Shown: positions 34,859 through 43,505 of the stretch, piece after piece
How positions within the stretch are numbered: position 1 is the stretch's first letter
How the letters are laid out: every line of letters begins with the position of its first letter
From: Massilia rubra
GTDB taxonomy: Bacteria; Pseudomonadota; Gammaproteobacteria; Burkholderiales; Burkholderiaceae_D
Assembly: GCF_011682065.1 (NCBI RefSeq)
Contig: NZ_VUYU01000036.1
Location: 1-64,000, forward strand
Reading direction: 5' to 3'
Length of the DNA: 64,000 nt
Notes under the pieces: generated by a model
Told to the model about the DNA's origin: nothing
The model's database searches: none
What the model saw: the letters and a program-made list of their open reading frames with translations, nothing else
Translations under genes and position numbers: made by a program

Positions 34859-37800
34859 ACGCCATCCTCCGACGCCTGTGGGCGGGTCTGCTCACGTCGT
34901 CGCTGACCTTGTTGCTCGCCTGCTGGGCTTGCACGGCCGGCGCCGCGCCGCCGCTGTTGCAGGTGCCCGACGGCGTGCTCGGCGCACCGGGCCAGATGCC
35001 GCCCAACCTGCTGATCAATCTGTCGCTCACCTTCGACGACGCCGGCGCGGCCTATCGGAGCGAGTATGCGAACGCGACCGATTATCCCGGCTACTTCAAT
35101 CCGCGCCTGTGCTACCAGTATCCGATGAAGGCGCATTCGCGCTCCATACGCGAGCCCGACCTGGATGAGCGCCTCGGGCATTTCGCGCCGCTCGGGCCGG
35201 CGCGGGCGGACCATGCCTGCGGCGGCGATGCTTTCAGCGGCAACGTATTGAACTGGGCCACGGCCTCGACCCTTGACCTGGTGCGCCTGGGCCTGACCGG
35301 CGGCGACCGCGTGATCGACGACGCCGGCATCACCGTGCTGCAACGCGCCTGGCTGCCCGATGGCGCGGCACATGTCGATTTTTACGCGAACGCCCTGCAT
35401 TTCCCGCGCAAGATGCTGCCCGCCGCCGACAGCGCGGCGCTGACCCCGTTCGGTAAAATCGACCTGTATATCGTGTCGTGCCGCAATCGGGTGCTGTTCA
35501 GCGACACCAACAAAGGCAAAAGCTGCGACGCACCCCGTTATGGCGCGGACGGCAAGCGGCTGGTGTCCGATAAATTCCATGGCGAATTTCTCGCGCGGGT
35601 GCGCGTCTGCACGCCTGAGGACAGCGCCAGCCGGCCGGCCTTGTGCCGACCGTACGGCGGGGCCTTCAAACCGGAAGGCGCGCTGCAAGGGCACGCCGGG
35701 AGCGCGCGCATCGGCGTGATGGCCTACGCGGCAGGCGAGCGTGACAACGGCGGCGCGCCCGATGGCGGCGTCCTGCGCGCACCGCTCAAGTTCATCGGCG
35801 CCCAGGCCATCGACGCCCCGCGCTACGAAGCGCAGCCCAACCCGCGCGCCGAATGGAGCGACCAGACCGGCGTGTTCGTCCCCAATCCCGATCGCGCCAG
35901 CGGCGCGGCCAGCGGCAGCATTGCCGCCATCAACCTGGCGGGCAGGAGCAAGCCGGCCAGCGCCGGCAGCTATGCCGTTAGCGACCCCGGCGCGGAACTG
36001 TATTACGAAGCGCTGCGCTATTTGCAGGGCCGCGAACCGGGCGCGGCAACTGGTGGCGTCGCGCCGGATGGCTTGCCGGTGTGGGCTAGCCGCACCGACC
36101 CGGTAAGCGCCGCCTGCCAGCGCAACGTGATCGCCACCATCGGCCACCCGGCCTTTATCGACGACCGCCACGTGCCGGGCAACACCCGGACCGGGCGCAA
36201 CGACGCCGCGCGCGCCGCCGACGCCTTCGCCCCGGTCCGTTTCGACGTCATGCAGGCAACGCGCCGCGTCGGCGACATGGAAACCGACCGTGGCGGCGCC
36301 TACGGCAACAGCGCGCCCCGGTCCGATCTGGGCGAGCTCGACCTGCGTAGCGACGGGCCGAACAAGGCCGGCAGCCTGTACCTGGCCGGCGCGGCCTGGT
36401 GGGCGCACACCAACCCAATCCGGCGCGACAAGCCGGTCATCGTCACCAGCATGGCGCTCGAGCTCGGCACAGCGGCGGACAAGGGCGCCAGCGCGCTGTA
36501 CCTGGCCGCCAAATACGGCGCCTTCGACGACCGCAATGGCGACGCCAATCCCTTCATCACCAGTGGCGACCGGCGCGACGATACGGAGTGGCGCGCCGGG
36601 GGCGGCAGTCCGGCTGGCTTCTTTGCCGCCGGGGACGCGTTTGCGATCGGGCCGGCCATCGAGGCCCTGTTCGCCGCTGCGGCTAACAGCGGCGGCGACA
36701 CGCCCGGTGCGCTGGTGGCCAGCCCCGTCGGCAAGGGGCGCGGCTTCGTGCTCCAGGCCAGCGGCGACCTGTCCAGGGCTAGCGGCAGCCTGCGGCGGCG
36801 CGCGCTTACCGTGGGCAAGGACGGCGCACCGTCGATCTCGGACAAGGTGGACTGGGACGCCGCCGAACTGTTGACCGGCAACGATGGTGTGCGCCCAGCG
36901 CTGCCGCCCCGTACGGCGCCGGCGGCGCGCAAGATCTACACCTTGGCCTACCGGCCCGACAAAACGGTGACGATCCCGTTCGACTGGGCCAGCCTGCCGC
37001 CAGAAATGCGCGCCCTGCTTGACGTTGCCCTTGCCGGCGGCGCGCCGGACGGACTGGGCGAAGCGCGCACGGCCTTCCTGCGTGGCGAGCGCGGCAGGGA
37101 ATCCGGCCAGCCGGGCGGCGTCCTGCGGCGCCGCGCCAGCGTGCTCGGTGATGTGGTTCACAGCGTGCCCCTGCTGGTCGGGCCGCCGCCGCCGTCGCGC
37201 GGCGAGCCGGCCTATCTCGACTTCTACAAGCGCCAGCGCGCGCGGCCCGGCGTGGCCTATGTCGGCGCCAACGACGGCATGCTGCACGCTTTCGACGCCG
37301 CCACCGGTGTCGAACTGTTTGCCTACGTGCCGCACGCCTTGACGCCGGCGCTGGCGCGGCTGGCCGACCCCGGCTACCGTCACCGGCCCTATGTCGACGC
37401 CAGCGCCGGCAGCGGCGAAGCGCTGCTCGACGGGCGCTGGCGCACCATTCTCGCTTCGGGCATGGGCATGGGTGCGCGCGGCGTCTTCGCGCTCGACATC
37501 TCCGACCCGGCCGCCTTCGACACCGGCCTTGGCGCGCTGTGGGAATTCACCGGGCGCGACGACCCGGCCATGGGCCATGTCGCCACGCCGCCCCAGGTCG
37601 CCAGGTTCCGGACCGCCGTCAAGGATGGCGTGCCGCAGTACCGCGATTTTGTCGTCGTCGCCAGCGGCATCAACAATGGCCTCGCGGATGGCGGCGGCGC
37701 GCTGTTCCTGCTCGCGCTCGACAAGCCGGCCTCCGCGCGCTGGCAGCGCGGCGTCAATTACTACCGCTTCATCACGCCGGCGTCCGATCCGGCGCAGCCC

Positions 37801-38679
37801 AATGCGCTCTCGCCCCCGGCGCTGGCGCTGGCCGGCGACGCCAGCGTGCGCCATGCCTACGCGGGCGACTTGCAGGGCCGGTTGTGGCGTGTCGATTTCA
37901 GCGGGGCGGCGCCATGGAACTCGGCGCTGTCGCCGCTGTTCGACGCCCGCGACGCCGGCGGCAGGCCCCAGCCCATCGCGCACGCGCCCCGCATCGTGTT
38001 CGCCCCCGGTGGCGGCTACCTCGTGCTGTTTGGCACCGGCAAGTTCATCGAAGCGGCCGACACCCAGCGCAGCAGTTTCCTTCCGCAATCGTTTTACGCC
38101 GTCCACGATGCCCTGGGCAAGCAGCCGCCGCTGTCGCGCGCGCGGCTGGCGCCACGCACCCTCAGCGGCACGGCGCGCTATGCGGTGGCGGGCGAGCCCG
38201 CCGAACTGGACGGGACAGACGCGCCAAAAGGCTGGTTCTTCGATTTCCCGCAAACCGCCCTCGACGGCGAGCGTGCCGCCGCCAGCCCGGTAACGCGCGG
38301 CGGCGCCCTGATCGTCGACACCTTGCTGCCTGGCGCCGACCCGTGCAGTGCGCCAGCGTCGCGCAGCTATGTGCTCGACGCGCTGAGCGGCCTGGCCATC
38401 GGCGCCGACGGCCGGGCGCGTTCCGGCGAAAGCACGGGCGAGCGCTACCCCACCTTGGCCGGCGTGCCGCCGCTACTGATCGAGACCAGCACCAGCACCG
38501 GCGCGCGCGGCGCCAGCGGCCGCGCCGAGGCGGCGCACACCTACGCCATCGTACGCCCGCAGGACGGCGGCAAGGCTGTACCGGCGCAGCAGGTCGGCAT
38601 CCGCACCCCGTCGCGCCGCCTCGGCTGGCGCGAGGTGCACAACTGGCAAGACCTGCACGATGCGGCAAAGAAAAAGTAA
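34855..38679 (+). CDS. pilY1: Type IV pilus tip adhesin/assembly factor PilY1
   Basis: This 1274-residue secreted protein has a signal sequence (SLTLLLACWACTAGA). A long variable N-terminal half is followed by the conserved PilY1 beta-propeller from about residue 755. That domain has RRASVLGDVVHSVPLLVGPP, YVGANDGMLHAFDAATGVEL and GRLWRVDFSG. PilY1 binds calcium and acts with minor pilins in pilus extension, adhesion and mechanosensing. No clear von Willebrand A domain is visible in the N-terminal half, as in many betaproteobacterial PilY1 proteins. A 1142-residue opposite-strand ORF is a GC shadow. Confidence 0.93.
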   Translation: MNAILRRLWAGLLTSSLTLLLACWACTAGAAPPLLQVPDGVLGAPGQMPPNLLINLSLTFDDAGAAYRSEYANATDYPGYFNPRLCYQYPMKAHSRSIREPDLDERLGHFAPLGPARADHACGGDAFSGNVLNWATASTLDLVRLGLTGGDRVIDDAGITVLQRAWLPDGAAHVDFYANALHFPRKMLPAADSAALTPFGKIDLYIVSCRNRVLFSDTNKGKSCDAPRYGADGKRLVSDKFHGEFLARVRVCTPEDSASRPALCRPYGGAFKPEGALQGHAGSARIGVMAYAAGERDNGGAPDGGVLRAPLKFIGAQAIDAPRYEAQPNPRAEWSDQTGVFVPNPDRASGAASGSIAAINLAGRSKPASAGSYAVSDPGAELYYEALRYLQGREPGAATGGVAPDGLPVWASRTDPVSAACQRNVIATIGHPAFIDDRHVPGNTRTGRNDAARAADAFAPVRFDVMQATRRVGDMETDRGGAYGNSAPRSDLGELDLRSDGPNKAGSLYLAGAAWWAHTNPIRRDKPVIVTSMALELGTAADKGASALYLAAKYGAFDDRNGDANPFITSGDRRDDTEWRAGGGSPAGFFAAGDAFAIGPAIEALFAAAANSGGDTPGALVASPVGKGRGFVLQASGDLSRASGSLRRRALTVGKDGAPSISDKVDWDAAELLTGNDGVRPALPPRTAPAARKIYTLAYRPDKTVTIPFDWASLPPEMRALLDVALAGGAPDGLGEARTAFLRGERGRESGQPGGVLRRRASVLGDVVHSVPLLVGPPPPSRGEPAYLDFYKRQRARPGVAYVGANDGMLHAFDAATGVELFAYVPHALTPALARLADPGYRHRPYVDASAGSGEALLDGRWRTILASGMGMGARGVFALDISDPAAFDTGLGALWEFTGRDDPAMGHVATPPQVARFRTAVKDGVPQYRDFVVVASGINNGLADGGGALFLLALDKPASARWQRGVNYYRFITPASDPAQPNALSPPALALAGDASVRHAYAGDLQGRLWRVDFSGAAPWNSALSPLFDARDAGGRPQPIAHAPRIVFAPGGGYLVLFGTGKFIEAADTQRSSFLPQSFYAVHDALGKQPPLSRARLAPRTLSGTARYAVAGEPAELDGTDAPKGWFFDFPQTALDGERAAASPVTRGGALIVDTLLPGADPCSAPASRSYVLDALSGLAIGADGRARSGESTGERYPTLAGVPPLLIETSTSTGARGASGRAEAAHTYAIVRPQDGGKAVPAQQVGIRTPSRRLGWREVHNWQDLHDAAKKK

Positions 38680-38702
38680 TCACCCAAGCAAAGGAGCCGG
38701 CA

Positions 38703-39152
38703 ATGAAACGCAGTCGAGGCTTTACCCTGATCGAAACCATGATCGCGATGACCATCATCGCCCTGCTGGCCGCGCTGGCCTATCCCGGTTACCAGGGCTT
38801 CGTGGTCAAGGCGCGCCGAACCGAAGCCCAGGCGGTCCTGCTCGATCTGATGCAAAAGCAGGAGCGCTATTACACGCAGCACAACCGCTACCTTGCGTTT
38901 TCGGCCGACCAGGGCGGGCCGGAACAAGAGCGCTTCAAATGGTGGTCCGGCGGCAGCGCGAAGTCGAGCGCCTACGAACTGCGCGGCAAGCCGTGCGCCG
39001 GCCAGGCGATCGCGCGCTGCATCGTCATCGAAGCCATACCCGGCACCGACAGGGTCGACGCCACGTTCCGCGATGGCGAATGCCAGACCCTGACGCTCGA
39101 CAGCGCCGGCGAACACACGGCCAGCGGCAGCGCCACCGGTTGCTGGCCATGA
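38703..39152 (+). CDS. pilE: Type IV pilin (PilE family)
   Basis: The 149-residue prepilin has a short basic leader cleaved after Gly7 (KRSRG/FTLIETMIAMTIIALLA) and Glu at +5. The rest is a compact pilin head with the YPGYQGFVVKARRTEAQ helix and a C-terminal cysteine pair (GECQTL ... GCWP). It starts 23 bases after pilY1 with AAAGGAG upstream. In this position it is usually a minor pilin of the PilE type. It is read in another frame from the long shadow ORF that also covers it. Confidence 0.92.
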   Translation: MKRSRGFTLIETMIAMTIIALLAALAYPGYQGFVVKARRTEAQAVLLDLMQKQERYYTQHNRYLAFSADQGGPEQERFKWWSGGSAKSSAYELRGKPCAGQAIARCIVIEAIPGTDRVDATFRDGECQTLTLDSAGEHTASGSATGCWP

Positions 39153-39718
39153 GGCACGCAAGCGCGCTGCGGGCGAGCGCGTTTTCGCTGGTCGAGCTGA
39201 TGGTGGTGTTGCTTGTCGCCGCCATCGGGCTCACCGTTGCCGTGCCGGACATGCGCGCCATGATCCGCCTGTACCAGCTCAACGCCGCCGTGAACGACTT
39301 GTCCGGCGCCATCGGCACGACGCGTGCGCAAGCGATGGCGCGTGGCCAGCGCGTCGTTCTCGCACCGCTTGAGCCCGCCGGCGCCGACTGGAGCCTGGGC
39401 TGGGTGGCGTTTGTCGACCACGACGGCGACCGCCGCCCGGGCGCCTCCGACGAGCTGATCGTCACGCACGGCCCGGTGGGGAAGGGCATTGTGGTCAGCG
39501 CCGTGTTTTCCAGCCAGAAGCTGCCGGATTACCTGGCTTACAACAGTGCCGGGCGCAGCTGCACGGCGACCAGCAGCGCGGCGGCGCGCTGGGGCACCTT
39601 GTCGCTGTTCCAGGGCGAGCAGACGCGGCGCATCAAGATCAACATGCTCGGCCGCGCCCGCGTGTGCGATCCGGCCCGGGACGGCGCGAATTGTGAAGGG
39701 GAAGAGGAGGAGTCTTAG
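39149..39718 (+). CDS. fimT: Minor pseudopilin FimT/GspH family
   Basis: The 189-residue protein has a leader ASA/FSLVELMVVLLVAAIGLTVA: an N-terminal methylation-type motif with Ala instead of Gly at -1 and Glu at +5. A GspH/FimT domain follows (TRAQAMARGQRVVLAP, then DGDRRPGASDELI). A Cys pair in the last third suggests a disulfide. The ATG overlaps the pilE stop by 4 bases. FimT-type pilins help DNA uptake or pilus priming. The C-terminus is unusually acidic (EGEEEES). Confidence 0.87.
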   Translation: MRHASALRASAFSLVELMVVLLVAAIGLTVAVPDMRAMIRLYQLNAAVNDLSGAIGTTRAQAMARGQRVVLAPLEPAGADWSLGWVAFVDHDGDRRPGASDELIVTHGPVGKGIVVSAVFSSQKLPDYLAYNSAGRSCTATSSAAARWGTLSLFQGEQTRRIKINMLGRARVCDPARDGANCEGEEEES

Positions 39719-39999
39719 CGGTGACCTTGGCAGCCGGCGGCGCGATTGCCTTGTCGCCGGCGACGCTTGCATCGGCACTTGCGCGCCGCTTGCATTGGCG
39801 CCAGCGCGGCGCTTGAATTGGCCGCTTGCTTTGCGCCGCTGTCGCGCTGCCGTCGTCGACGGCGGAGCGTTTGCCTCGTCACGGACGCGGGTAAAGCAGG
39901 GCCAGATCCAGGCTGCGAAAAAGCAGGCATCGCAGCCTCCCCGACGGGAACGGCTGTCTTGGCGTAAAATCTCGGTCAGCCATTTACGCTGGGACACTT

Positions 40000-41103
40000 G
40001 TGCAATTACTTACTGATTCAGCAGCCATGACCCTGGCCCTCGACTGGGCCGCCAAAGGGCTGTACACCACCTCGCCGAACCCGCGTGTCGGCTGCGTCAT
40101 CGTGCGCGACGGTGTGGTCATCGGCGCCGGTCACACGCAACCGGCCGGCCAGGCGCACGCCGAAATCGACGCCCTGCGCGACGCCGAGGCCCGCGGTAAC
40201 GACGTGCGCGGCGCCACCGCTTACGTCACCCTGGAGCCGTGCAACCATTTCGGCCGCACGCCGCCGTGTTCGGACGCCCTCGTGCGTGCCGGCCTGGGCC
40301 GCGTCGTCGCCGCCATGGTCGACCCCAATCCGCTGGTCGCCGGGCAAGGGCTGGCCAAGCTGGCGGCGGCGGGCATCGCCGTCAGTTCCGGGCTGCACGA
40401 AGCCGAAGCGCGCGAACTGAATATCGGTTTCCTGTCGCGCATGCAGCGCGGCTTGCCGTGGGTCCGCCTCAAGACCGCCGCCAGCCTCGACGGCATGACG
40501 GCCCTGCACAATGGCGCCAGCCAGTGGATCACGGGCCAGCAAGCACGGGCCGACGGCCATGCATGGCGCGCGCGCGCCTGCGCCATTCTCACCGGCATCG
40601 GCACCGTCAAGGCCGACGACCCGCAACTGAACGTGCGCGCCGTCGAAACCACGCGCCAGCCGCGCCGCGTCATCGTCGACAGCAAGCTCGAGATCGACCC
40701 CGCGGCGCGCGTGCTGGCCGGCGCGCCGAGCTGGATCGTGGCCGCCGTGCCCGATCCCGGCAAGGAAGCCGTGCTGCGCGCCGCCGGCCACGACGTCATC
40801 CTGCTGCCCAACGAGAGCGGCAAGGTCGACCTGCCCGCCCTGATGCGCGAGCTGGGCCGGCGCGACATCAACGAATTGCACGTCGAAGCCGGCGCCAGGC
40901 TGAACGGATCGCTGATCCGCGAGGGTTGCGTCGACGAACTGCTGGTCTACCTCGCGCCGAGCCTGCTGGGCGAAGCCCAGGGCATGTTCTCGCTGCCCGC
41001 CTTGACCAGCCTCGACCAGCAAAAGCGCCTGCGCTTTCACGATATTGCCCCGCTGGGCGAGGATCTGCGCATCCTCGCCCGCTTTACCCATACCAAGGAA
41101 TAG
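40000..41103 (+). CDS. ribD: Bifunctional pyrimidine deaminase/reductase RibD
   Basis: This 367-residue enzyme catalyses the second and third steps of riboflavin synthesis. The N-terminal cytidine-deaminase-like domain has zinc ligands HAE (in GQAHAEIDAL) and PC...C (LEPCNHFGRTPPC). The C-terminal reductase domain begins near residue 150 (PWVRLKTAASLDG) and includes ELHVEAGARLNGSL. Translation may start at the GTG at 40000 or the ATG at 40027; the first gives normal family length. ribE follows 6 bases later. Confidence 0.96.
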   Translation: MQLLTDSAAMTLALDWAAKGLYTTSPNPRVGCVIVRDGVVIGAGHTQPAGQAHAEIDALRDAEARGNDVRGATAYVTLEPCNHFGRTPPCSDALVRAGLGRVVAAMVDPNPLVAGQGLAKLAAAGIAVSSGLHEAEARELNIGFLSRMQRGLPWVRLKTAASLDGMTALHNGASQWITGQQARADGHAWRARACAILTGIGTVKADDPQLNVRAVETTRQPRRVIVDSKLEIDPAARVLAGAPSWIVAAVPDPGKEAVLRAAGHDVILLPNESGKVDLPALMRELGRRDINELHVEAGARLNGSLIREGCVDELLVYLAPSLLGEAQGMFSLPALTSLDQQKRLRFHDIAPLGEDLRILARFTHTKE

Positions 41104-41109
41104 ACCAGC

Positions 41110-41739
41110 ATGTTTACAGGAATCGTCGCCGCCGTCGGCAAGATCAGCTCCGTCCAACCACTCGAAGGCGGCCTCGACGCAGGCGTGCGCCTCGACATCG
41201 ACGCCGGCGGCCTGCCGCTGGCCGACGTCGCCCTGGGCGACTCCATCGCCATCAACGGCGCCTGCATGACCGTGGTCGCCAAGACCGATGCCGCCTTCAG
41301 CGTCGACGTCTCGCGCGAAAGCCTCAACTGCACGGTCGGCCTCGACGCCCCGGGCGAAGTCAACCTCGAAAAGGCGCTGACCCTGGCCGAACGCCTGGGC
41401 GGCCACCTGGTGTCCGGCCACGTCGACGGGCTGGGGCTGGTGCACCGCTTTGAAGCCGTGGGCGAATCGTGGGAACTGGTCATCGACGCCCCGCACGACC
41501 TGGCCAAGTTCCTCGCCTTCAAGGGCTCGGTGGTCATCAACGGCGTCTCGCTGACGGTGAACCGGGTGGAAGACCTGGACGCCGCCTCGGGCAAGCTGTG
41601 CCGCTTCTCGATCAACCTGATTCCGCACACCATCTCGGTTACCACGCTCAAGCACTTGCGCGCCGGCAGCAAGGTCAACCTGGAAATCGACCTGATCGCC
41701 CGCTACGTCGAGCGCATGCTCTCGGTCGGCAAATCCTGA
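41110..41739 (+). CDS. ribE: Riboflavin synthase, alpha subunit
   Basis: This 209-residue enzyme is made of two lumazine-binding beta-barrel repeats. It starts with the invariant MFTGIV, contains GDSIAINGACMTV in the first repeat and SVVINGVSLTVNRVED in the second, and has the GHVDG loop. It dismutates 6,7-dimethyl-8-ribityllumazine to riboflavin. It follows ribD closely. In many relatives ribB/ribH/nusB continue directly, but here about 16 kb of other genes intervene. Confidence 0.97.
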   Translation: MFTGIVAAVGKISSVQPLEGGLDAGVRLDIDAGGLPLADVALGDSIAINGACMTVVAKTDAAFSVDVSRESLNCTVGLDAPGEVNLEKALTLAERLGGHLVSGHVDGLGLVHRFEAVGESWELVIDAPHDLAKFLAFKGSVVINGVSLTVNRVEDLDAASGKLCRFSINLIPHTISVTTLKHLRAGSKVNLEIDLIARYVERMLSVGKS

Positions 41740-41812
41740 CCGCAATCAAGGAATCCATCCGGCGGCGCACCCGCGTCGCGTCGCCATCCCCAGCGCCACC
41801 GAAAGCCGTCGC

Positions 41813-42271
41813 ATGACGATCACCTTGCAAGCTGTTACCGAAGACAATTTCGACACCATCGTCGAGCTGCCCCTGCTGCCGGAGCAGCAGGACTACCTCG
41901 CCAGCAATGCCTACTCCATCGCCCAGGCAAGTTTCTATCCTGACAGTTTCTTTACGCGCGCCATCTGCCTCGACGACAAACCGATCGGGTTCCTGATGTA
42001 TGTGTCGCTGGCCGATGAAGGCCAGCCGGGCGAGTACGCGATCTACCGGTTCATGATCGACAGCGGCGAGCAGGGCAAAGGCTACGGCCGGCGCGCGATC
42101 GGCCTGGCGCTCGACGAGATCCGCAGCCGTCCCGATGCGGAGGTGATCCAGATCTGCTACTGGCCGAGCAACCCGGTGGCAAAAGACTTTTACGCCAGCC
42201 TGGGCTTCGTCGAAACCGGGCTGGACGAAGAGGGTGAGATGTACGCGGAAATCCGCCTGGGCGGCGCTTAG
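41813..42271 (+). CDS. GNAT family N-acetyltransferase
   Basis: This 152-residue acetyltransferase carries the acetyl-CoA binding motif A in YRFMIDSGEQGKGYGRRAI (Q-x-x-G-x-G). The C-terminal motif NPVAKDFYASLGFVETG follows. Overall it resembles small spermidine/polyamine acetyltransferases of the PaiA/BltD type, but the substrate cannot be deduced. It lies 73 bases after ribE in the same direction and may be in the same transcript. The stop meets the convergent regulator within a few bases. Confidence 0.88.
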   Translation: MTITLQAVTEDNFDTIVELPLLPEQQDYLASNAYSIAQASFYPDSFFTRAICLDDKPIGFLMYVSLADEGQPGEYAIYRFMIDSGEQGKGYGRRAIGLALDEIRSRPDAEVIQICYWPSNPVAKDFYASLGFVETGLDEEGEMYAEIRLGGA

Positions 42272-42272
42272 T

Positions 42273-43211
42273 TCAACTCGACCGGAAATTTTGCCGGTAA
42301 TGTTGGGGACTGGTGCCGACCTGTTTGCTGAAACATGCCCGCATGGCCGCGCTGGTGCCGAATCCGGTGGCGTTGGCAACTTGCTCGACTGACAGCGCGC
42401 TCGTTTCCAGCAGATACTGGGCTCGCCGCACGCGCGTGCCCAGCAGCCATTGCAGGGGCGAGGTGCCGGTTTGTTCCAGAAAGCGCCGGCTGAGCGTACG
42501 CTTGCTCAGCGCGGCATGCGCGGCGATGGCTTCCAGCGTCAACGCGCGATGCAATTGCGACTCCATCCATTTCAGAACCGGCTGCAGCGCCAGCGACGAT
42601 GACGGTTCCGGATGCACGATGAACTGGGCCTGGCCGCCGCCACGTTCGGGCGGCATCACGGCCGCGCGCGCGGCATCGGCGGCGACGGCGGCGCCATAGT
42701 CGCGCCGCACCAGGTGCAGACACAGGTCGAGCCCGGCTGCGGCGCCCGCCGAGGTCAGCACCTTGCCGTTATCGACGAACAGCACGTTCGGGTCCACGGT
42801 CACGGTGGGAAAACGGCGCGCCAGTGCGCTTGCCGCCATCCAGTGCGTGGTGGCGCGCTGGCCATCGAGCACACCGCTCGCCGCCAGCAAAAAAGCGCCA
42901 CTGCAAATCGAAGCGATCCGCGTCCCGCTGGCGGCAGCGGCCCTGATCGTGGCCAGCACCGCTTGCGACACCGGCGCGTCGATGTCGTCGATGCCCGGAA
43001 TGATCAAGGTGTGCGCGCCGCCCGCGTGGCTCAGGTTGAATCGTGTGTGCAAGTCGAACAGCCTGGCCGCGACCGAGGGCGCTTCGCCGCAAACGATCAC
43101 CTCGTAAGCCGCAGGCAAGCCCGGCACGCGAACGCGGCTGAATACTTCACAGGCCGTGGCCAGATCAAAAGGGATGACGCCGTGCGGCGCCAGGATGACG
43201 ATTTTATGCAT
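42273..43211 (-). CDS. GlxA family AraC-type transcriptional regulator
   Basis: This 312-residue protein has an N-terminal DJ-1/PfpI-like domain with nucleophile-elbow Cys103 (SICSGAFLLAASG). A C-terminal AraC helix-turn-helix pair covers about 215-305 (SKRTLSRRFLEQTGTSPLQW and then ATGFGTSAAMRACFSKQVG). GlxA-type regulators act on catabolic or detoxification genes; the target is unknown. It is transcribed towards the GNAT gene and divergently from the S9 peptidase, whose promoter shares the 43212-43505 interval. Confidence 0.93.
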   Translation of the reverse strand: MHKIVILAPHGVIPFDLATACEVFSRVRVPGLPAAYEVIVCGEAPSVAARLFDLHTRFNLSHAGGAHTLIIPGIDDIDAPVSQAVLATIRAAAASGTRIASICSGAFLLAASGVLDGQRATTHWMAASALARRFPTVTVDPNVLFVDNGKVLTSAGAAAGLDLCLHLVRRDYGAAVAADAARAAVMPPERGGGQAQFIVHPEPSSSLALQPVLKWMESQLHRALTLEAIAAHAALSKRTLSRRFLEQTGTSPLQWLLGTRVRRAQYLLETSALSVEQVANATGFGTSAAMRACFSKQVGTSPQHYRQNFRSS

Positions 43212-43505
43212 GGCGCAATTCTAGCGGCCCTATGCTGTCGTGTCAGTGCCAGGAGAAGGTTTGGCGCGATCCTTGCGCAATATGGCAATCGAGCCAATGT
43301 ACCGACGCGGCGCTGGGGATTGACCGGTGATGGACGACGCCGACGCTTTCCACTGGCCGATACAAAGCAAGGCGCAGTACGCCTTGGTAGCGCACGGCGC
43401 AATCGTATATATTGAAGCCGCTGAAAGCGTCGTCCCGGATTTCCTGGGTCGATCATTGTCCGCCTCTTACAAGAGCGGGCAGAATCCCACATACATAAAC
43501 TCACT
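43212..43505. other. Divergent intergenic region between glxA-type regulator and S9 peptidase
   Basis: This 294-bp region should hold two divergent promoters. No palindrome or terminator stands out. Small ORFs here lack protein character. Confidence 0.35.

Noticed and set aside
34825-38253. A 1142-residue ORF antisense to pilY1
   Set aside because: It is a GC-shadow frame with Arg/Gly/Ala-rich, low-complexity translation and no domain, lying fully opposite a well-supported gene.
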